This document shows positions 58,341 through 64,000 of a stretch of DNA of 64,000 nucleotides, piece after piece. The position numbers were made by a program, and so were the translations under genes. Location of the stretch: positions 186,001 through 250,000 of the forward strand of contig BRXU01000001.1 in the NCBI GenBank assembly GCA_030267565.1, written 5' to 3'. The DNA comes from Pleodorina starrii (Eukaryota > Chlorophyta > Chlorophyceae > Chlamydomonadales > Volvocaceae). Within the stretch, counting starts at the first letter, position 1. Each line of letters begins with the position of its first letter. Under the pieces are notes generated by a model. That model saw nothing but the letters and a program-made list of their open reading frames with translations, did not search any database and was not told the DNA's origin.

Positions 58341-58941
58341 GCGGCGGGGGCGTGGTTAGCGGCGGCGGGGGTAGTGGTGGCGGCGGCGGTGGCAGCGGCG
58401 GTGTCGGCGAGGGCGGCGGGGGCGGTGGTGGCGGTGATGGCGGCGGCGCCGGTGCTGGCGGAGGTGACGACGGCCGTGGAGGAGGCGGCGGCGGGGCGGT
58501 GGTGGCGGCAGCAGCGGCGGCGGTGGTGGCGGCGGCGGTGGAGGCGGCGGCGGCGGCGGCGGTGGTGGTGGCGGCGGCGGCGGGGGAGGCGGCGGCGGCG
58601 GCGTTGGTGGTGGCGGCGGTGGCGGTGGTGGCGGCGGCGTTGGTGGGGGCGGCGGTGGCGGTGGTGGCGGCGGCGGTGGAGGCAGCGGCGGAGGCGGTGG
58701 AGGCGGCGGCGGCGGCGGTGGAGGCAGCGGCGGAGGCGGTGGAGGCGGCGGCGGCGGCGGTGGTGGCGGCGGCGGCGGCGGGGGCGGGGTTGGCGGCGGC
58801 GGGGGCAGTGGTGGCGGCGGTGGTTGCGGCGGCGGGGGAGGCGGCAGCGGGGGCGGTGGAGGCGGCGGCGGTGGTGGCGGCGGCGGGGTTGGCGGCGGCA
58901 GTGGTCTCTACCCCTCCTCGCGCAAACGGCACATCAGGCAC
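55860..58941 (-). CDS. Proline-rich protein gene, copy A
   Basis: The minus-strand frame 58941-56170 is open for 923 codons: Ala/Thr-rich, then very long poly-Pro, then EPPSPSPPS repeats, then [18 protein letters not shown] and [15 protein letters not shown] possible GT-AG intron leads to [20 protein letters not shown] from 56088. The Pro-rich part is in GGC-repeat DNA, where open frames arise easily; the best evidence for a gene is the non-repetitive C-terminal part, which is duplicated in copy B. Probably a hydroxyproline-rich structural or matrix protein; the C-terminal domain is unknown. Confidence 0.4.
56380..58905. repeat. 2.5 kb GGC/GGT-rich block
   Basis: Almost only G, C and T-poor trinucleotides on the plus strand (GGCGGCGGTGGTGGCGGC-like), with TCCGTCGACGGCGGCGAGGG units toward the left. 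Very strong G-quadruplex potential. Confidence 0.95.
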
Positions 58942-61497
58942 GAAGCAGTGCCAAGCCCGGGCGGTGGGCTCCGAGCCGCAACCCCCCCCCCCCCCCGGCG
59001 CAAACGCAACCCATCAGGCACGAAGCAGTGTCAAGCCGGGGCGGTGGGCTCCGAGTCTCTACCCCTCCTCGCGTAAACGCAACCCATCAGGCACGAAGCA
59101 GTGCCAAGCCGGGGCGGTGGGCTCCGAGTCGCACCCCCCCGGCGCAAACGCAAGCCCTCAGGCACGAAGAAGTGCCAAGCCCGGGCGGTGGGCTCCGAGT
59201 CGCACCCCCCCGGCGCAAACGCAAGCCCTCAGGCACGAAGAAGTGCCAACCCCGGGCGGTGGGCTCCGAGTCGCACCTCCCCCCGGCGCAAACGCAACCC
59301 ATCAGGCACGAAGCAGTGCCAAGCCCGGGCGGTGGGCTCCAAGTCTCTACCCCTCCACGCGCAAACGCAAGCCCTCAGGCACGAAGCCGTGCCAAGCCCG
59401 GGCGGTGGGCTCCAAGTCTCTACCCCTCCACGCGCAAACGCAACCCATCAGGCACGAAGCAGTGCCAAGCCCGGGCGGTGGGCTCCGAGTCGCACCTCCC
59501 CCCGGCGCAAACGCAAGCCCTCAGGCACGAAGCAGTGCCAAGCCCGGGCGGTGGGCTCCGAGTCGCACCCCCCCCCGCGCAAACGCAAGCCCTCAGGCAC
59601 GAAGCAGTGCCAAGCCCGGGCGGTGGGCTCCGAGTCGCACCCCCCCCGGCGCAAACGCAACCCATCAGGCACGAAGAAGTGCCAAGCCCGGGCGGTGGGC
59701 TCCGAGTCGCACCTCCCCCCGGCGCAAACGCAACCCATCAGGCACAAAGCAGTGCCAAGCCCGGGCGGTGGGCTCCGAGTCTCTACCGCTCCTGGCGCAA
59801 ACGCAACCCATCAGGCACGAAGCAGTGCCAAGCCCGGGCGGTGGGCTCCGAGTCGCACCCCCCCGGCGCAAACGCAACCCATCAGGCACGAAGCAGTGCC
59901 AAGCCGGGGCGATGGGCTCCGAGTCGCACCTCCCCCCGGCGCAAACGCAAGCCCTCAGGCACGAAGCAGTGCCAAGCCCGGGCGGTGGGCTCCAAGTCTC
60001 TACCCGTCCACGCGCAAACGCAAGCCCTCAGGCACGAAGCAGTGCCAAGCCCGGGCGGTGGGCTCCGAGTCGCACCCCCCCCCGCGCAAACGCAAGCCCT
60101 CAGGCACGAAGCAGTGCCAAGCCCGGGCGGTGGGCTCCGAGTCGCACCCCCCCCGGCGCAAACGCAACCCATCAGGCACGAAGAAGTGCCAAGCCCGGGC
60201 GGTGGGCTCCGAGTCGCACCTCCCCCCGGCGCAAACGCAACCCATCAGGCACAAAGCAGTGCCAAGCCCGGGCGGTGGGCTCCGAGTCTCTACCGCTCCT
60301 GGCGCAAACGCAACCCATCAGGCACGAAGCAGTGCCAAGCCCGGGCGGTGGGCTCCGAGTCGCACCCCCCCGGCGCAAACGCAACCCATCAGGCACGAAG
60401 CAGTGCCAAGCCGGGGCGATGGGCTCCGAGTCGCACCTCCCCCCGGCGCAAACGCAAGCCCTCAGGCACGAAGCAGTGCCAAGCCCGGGCGGTGGGCTCC
60501 AAGTCTCTACCCGTCCACGCGCAAACGCAAGCCCTCAGGCACGAAGCAGTGCCAAGCCCGGGCGGTGGGCTCCGAGTCGCACCCCCCCCCGCGCAAACGC
60601 AAGCCCTCAGGCACGAAGCAGTGCCAAGCCCGGGCGGTGGGCTCCGAGTCGCACCCCCCCCGGCGCAAACGCAACCCATCAGGCACGAAGAAGTGCCAAG
60701 CCCGGGCGGTGGGCTCCGAGTCGCACCTCCCCCCGGCGCAAACGCAACCCATCAGGCACAAAGCAGTGCCAAGCCCGGGCGGTGGGCTCCGAGTCTCTAC
60801 CGCTCCTGGCGCAAACGCAACCCATCAGGCACGAAGCAGTGCCAAGCCCGGGCGGTGGGCTCCGAGTCGCACCCCCCCGGCGCAAACGCAACCCATCAGG
60901 CACGAAGCAGTGCCAAGCCGGGGCGATGGGCTCCGAGTCGCACCTCCCCCCGGCGCAAACGCAAGCCCTCAGGCACGAAGCAGTGCCAAGCCCGGGCGGT
61001 GGGCTCCAAGTCTCTACCCGTCCACGCGCAAACGCAAGCCCTCAGGCACGAAGCAGTGCCAAGCCCGGGCGGTGGGCTCCGAGTCGCACCCCTCCTCGCG
61101 CAAACGCAAGCCCTCAGGCACGAAGCAGTGCCAAGCCCGGGCGGTGGGCTCCGAGTCGCACCTCCCCCCGGCGCAAACGCAACCCATCAGGCACGAAGAA
61201 GTGCCAAGCCCGGGCGGTGGGCTCCAAGTTTTCCTCTCCACGCGCAAACGCAAGCCCTCAGGCACGAAGCAGTGCCAAGCCCGGGCGGTGGGCTCCAAGT
61301 CTCTACCCCTCCACGCGCAAACGCAACCCATCAGGCACGAAGCAGTGCCAAGCCCGGGCGGTGGGCTCCGAGTCGCACCCCCCCCCGCAAACGCAAGCCC
61401 TCAGGCACGAAGCAGTGCCAAGCCCGGGCGGTGGGCTCCAAGTCGCACCCCCCCCCCCGCGCAAACGCAAGCCCTCAGGCACGAAGCAGTGCCAAAG
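58915..61497. repeat. 69-73 bp minisatellite array 2 with 507-bp higher-order repeat
   Basis: Same unit family as array 1. From about 59420 to 61000 the subtypes recur in fixed order with an exact 507-bp period (landmarks at 59889, 60396 and 60903). Confidence 0.95.
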
Positions 61498-61645
61498 CTG
61501 CACCTGACGGAGGCGCTTGCCAGCGCTGTCGCTGTTCGTCACAGCCGCCGCCGCCACCATCGACCTGACGTCGGTGATATCGGCGGCGACGCCGTCGGGC
61601 ATCCACGCCGGCCCCGCCACAGTCCCCGGCTCCAGTTAATTCGTG

Positions 61646-61784
61646 ATGGTCCTGCCCGTCCACTTCGGCAGCTTCCTGGGGGGCTGGGCGGACCAGTTCG
61701 ATGCGAAAGCCTTCGGCATCAGCCCCACGGAGGCCCTGGCGCTGCAGGACCATGCTATGACCGCCACGGCATTCAGCGTCACAG
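61646..61784 (+). pseudogene. Ketosynthase-like fragment of a type I polyketide synthase
   Basis: Frame MVLPVHFGSFLGGWADQFDA then KAFGISPTEALAL resembles the start of a beta-ketoacyl synthase domain (FG.FL.gw.d.FDa.aFGIsp.Ea). The following DPQQR is not present (QDHAMTATAFSVTG), and an in-frame TAA lies 9 bases upstream of the ATG. A GT donor follows at 61785. Either a short exon of a larger gene or a degraded fragment. Confidence 0.4.
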
Positions 61785-61905
61785 GTGTGGTTGGGGAAGG
61801 CTGGGGCTGGGCACTCGGTTTATTGGTTGCTGGGGGACGGAACCACTTTGCCTCGTGACCCTTCCCCACACATTTGCCTTGCCCCCTTGGTTGGATTTCA
61901 GATTG

Positions 61906-62100
61906 CGCCCCCTCAGCCTTCGCAGCCTTCGCAGCCTTCGCAGCCTTCGCAGCCTTCGCAGCCTTCGCAGCCTTCGCAGCCGCCGCAGCCGTCGCAGCCG
62001 TCGCAGCCTTCACAGCCTTCGCAGCCTTCGCAGCCTATGCAGCCTTTGCAGCCATCGCAGCCTTTGCAGCCTTTGCAGCCGTCGCAGCCGTCGCAGCCCT
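61906..62100. repeat. 9-bp tandem repeat CAGCCTTCG
   Basis: About twenty units of CAGCCTTCG and one-base variants, followed by a CTCTCTGCC-rich tract to about 62280. Confidence 0.92.
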
Positions 62101-62440
62101 CTCTTTACCCTCTGCCCTCCATGCACTCCCTACACTCTCTGCCCTCTCTTCATTCTCTGCCCTCTCTGACCTCGCTGACATCTCTGCGAGACCTGCACTC
62201 TCTGTACTGTCAGTCCTCTTAGCCCTCACTGCCCTCTCTGTCCTCTGACCATTCTGCCCTCTCTGCCCTCTCTACCCTCTAAACCTTCTCTTGCCATGTG
62301 GCCTGGTGGCCGCATGGAAAGCGCGCTTGATCAGCGGCTGCACCACGACTCGGTCGCATGGGCAATGTCGTGGCCGCCACGCCGCCCGCCGCCGCGCCGG
62401 TGGGGCCGACCCATGGGTCGGTCCTGTCGCGCTCGCGCGT

Positions 62441-62560
62441 GCGGTTGACAGGCGGCACCAGCGGCCTCGCTGGCCTTGCTGCTGGCGCGCTGGGCGGTGG
62501 GCTGCGGAACCGTGGGCCGCATTTATCTCGTCAGTCACAGCGGTCGTGCCGCCTCAGCAG
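62441..62560 (+). pseudogene. Ketoreductase-like fragment (Rossmann motif)
   Basis: LTGGTSGLAG in one frame and LLARWAVGCGTVGRIYLVSH then SGR in the next together match the glycine-rich NADPH-binding start of a PKS ketoreductase domain (TGGtGGLG..vARWl...g...lvSRSGR). A one-base shift between the two halves breaks the frame. Lies 650 bases after the ketosynthase-like fragment on the same strand. Confidence 0.45.
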
Positions 62561-62899
62561 CGGCAGGCTGTGCCAGCGCCGCCGCCGGCACGGGTTCGGC
62601 GCTGGGGCTGGGCTCCTGCTGGCGCTGGATGTGGACGCCGAGTCGCTTTGCTCGACAGCTAGCCTCAGGCGGAGGGCGAGGGACAGGAGGTGCACGAGGC
62701 CTGGGGGCCTGCGGCGGCTCTGCTGTGCCGGCCCATCGGCGCCTGGGATGCGGTGCTTGGCGGGTGAGTGGGGCGAGGGCGGTTGCCATGCGGCCTGGTG
62801 CACGCTAGGATATTGCTCTTGTTCAGCGGCTGCACCATTACGGTACTCGGTCCGGGCATACCGGAAGGGGGACCGCTGGGTCCACAGCACGGTCTCGTG

Positions 62900-63850
62900 T
62901 GTGCCGGGTTAATGGGTTAGGTTGGTCTGCCTGCCTTCTGTGTGATTGAGCTGCAGCAGGGTGGGAGGGCATGAGGACCTGAGGAGCAGGGTCTAGAGGG
63001 GGTCATCAGTGTATCGCTGCGGGTCCGAATCGTCGCGTCGTCGTGAGCCTCTGTGAACCTCCCTGTTGCCTTGCCTAACCTCCCTGGGGCCCTTCCTCCC
63101 CTCCTCGCCATGCCCCTTCCTCCTGTCGTCGATCATCCTTGCAACTCTCTGCCGGTGACTGTGCCGGACACTCATATCTATAGCCACACCGCCTATAGCC
63201 TGCCGCTGGCTTCATGGGCATCCTCCACGCCGCCTGAGCCGCCGGCTCGCCGCCAGCAGCCTGCCTGCTGGGATGCGCGCAACACTACCCCTCGCCGCCA
63301 GGTAAGCACGGCAATGCGACGACCTGAATTCGTACTAGTTTCGGAGCGGGGGCTTGCGCAACCCGGTATGCCAACTTCCAGTGGGGTCTGCATGTTCAGT
63401 TCGAAGCCTGGGCTCCGGACTGTGTGACCCACGGTCATGCCACCGAAAACGCGGCGAGACCGTGTCCGGTCCTCAGGACCCAGTTGTTAACGGCCGCGGC
63501 TGTTTCTTATTTTGCTTTTGCCGCTGACCACAATTGATGTGACGTGCTCCCGGTTGGTGCATCCGCTCCTCTGCACGCCCCTCCTCACTCCGGTCCCCGC
63601 CCTTGTACCACATACAGCCGCCATTTGGTGTCCTTACCCGCCTTCTGCACCCGCCCGCGCTGTCGCCTGCCCTTATGACCGTTGCTCCGCCCCGCAGAAG
63701 CCACTACACCTCCCGCGCCGCCCATGAAGCTCTCCCCAACGCCGTCACAGAGCAGCAAGACCAAACACGCTAGCGGGCTTCCGGCGGCGGCGGAGGAAGC
63801 CGTCGTTGACACCAGCACCAAGGCCAGCATCGAAGCACGGGCTCGGCGCT
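62900..63850. other. Unassigned sequence
   Basis: A block near 63208-63270 recurs at 63848-63905 (TCATGGGCATCCTCCAC). No convincing gene. Confidence 0.4.
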
Positions 63851-63928
63851 GGCGTCATGGGCATCCTCCACTGCGCCTGAGCCGCCGGCTCGCCGCCAGC
63901 AGCAGCCTGCCAGTGCTGCAGCGGCGGG

Positions 63929-64000
63929 CGCCAAAGCTGCACCTGACGGAGGCGCTTGCCAGCGCTGTCGCTGTTCGTCACAGCCGCCGCCGCCACCATC
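63929..64000 (+). repeat. Repeat of the 61490-61561 sequence
   Basis: CCAAAGCTGCACCTGACGGA and the following roughly 50 bases are identical to 61490-61561, which precede the ketosynthase-like fragment. The window may end at the start of a second copy of that region. Confidence 0.85.

Noticed and set aside
57119..62169. Three overlapping plus-strand frames of more than 1000 codons
   Set aside because: They run through GGC-rich DNA and 73-bp repeats that simply lack stop codons in every register; no domain content or splice logic.

Overview
The window looks like nuclear DNA of a volvocine-type green alga (Chlamydomonadales). It is GC-rich and intron-dense with GT-AG introns. Two genes end near TGTAA polyadenylation motifs, SPPPP-type hinge sequence is present, TTTTAGGG telomere-like motifs occur, and there is a split-repeat element of the TOC1/PAT/DIRS architecture. 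The species cannot be fixed from sequence alone. No rRNA, tRNA or CRISPR was found.

Layout. (1) 308-10001, plus strand: the 3' half of a DUF3638/DUF3645-type gene. Its eight leading exons fit together in phase. The eighth is interrupted at 5278-8418 by a 3.14 kb terminal-inverted-repeat (TIR) transposon with a 3-bp target duplication, and a second nearly identical copy lies at 38171-41337. (2) 10.3-14.1 kb: dispersed repeats, an AT-rich island and a 1 kb block between 49-bp direct repeats. (3) 47288-14164, minus strand: one very long gene, assembled here exon by exon. It encodes a predicted secreted or single-pass membrane protein: signal-like first exon, extracellular core, Ser/Pro hinge, membrane helix, then a Ser/Ala-rich tail. 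Most of its length is transposon-filled intron, and an in-frame TGA lies just before the membrane helix. (4) 17733-30268: a Ty3/Gypsy chromodomain retrotransposon inside that gene. Its 3' LTR is itself split by a 4.06 kb non-autonomous element with the repeat order A1-internal-B1-A2-B2 (17988-22046). (5) 44.9-51.8 kb: short TIR elements, tandem repeats and a 3.9 kb foldback-like element. (6) 52.2-59 kb, minus strand: two diverged copies of a proline-rich protein gene, embedded in 69-73 bp minisatellites and a 2.5 kb GGC-rich block. (7) 61.5-62.8 kb, plus strand: fragments resembling type I polyketide synthase ketosynthase and ketoreductase domains.

The window shows layered transposition into genes. 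The clearest histories are the TIR element that jumped into an exon (removing it plus one target-site copy restores the frame) and the A1-B1-A2-B2 element nested in an LTR nested in an intron. The long forward reading frames over 57-62 kb and the 18.7-20.1 kb frames come from stop-free repeats and are not treated as genes.
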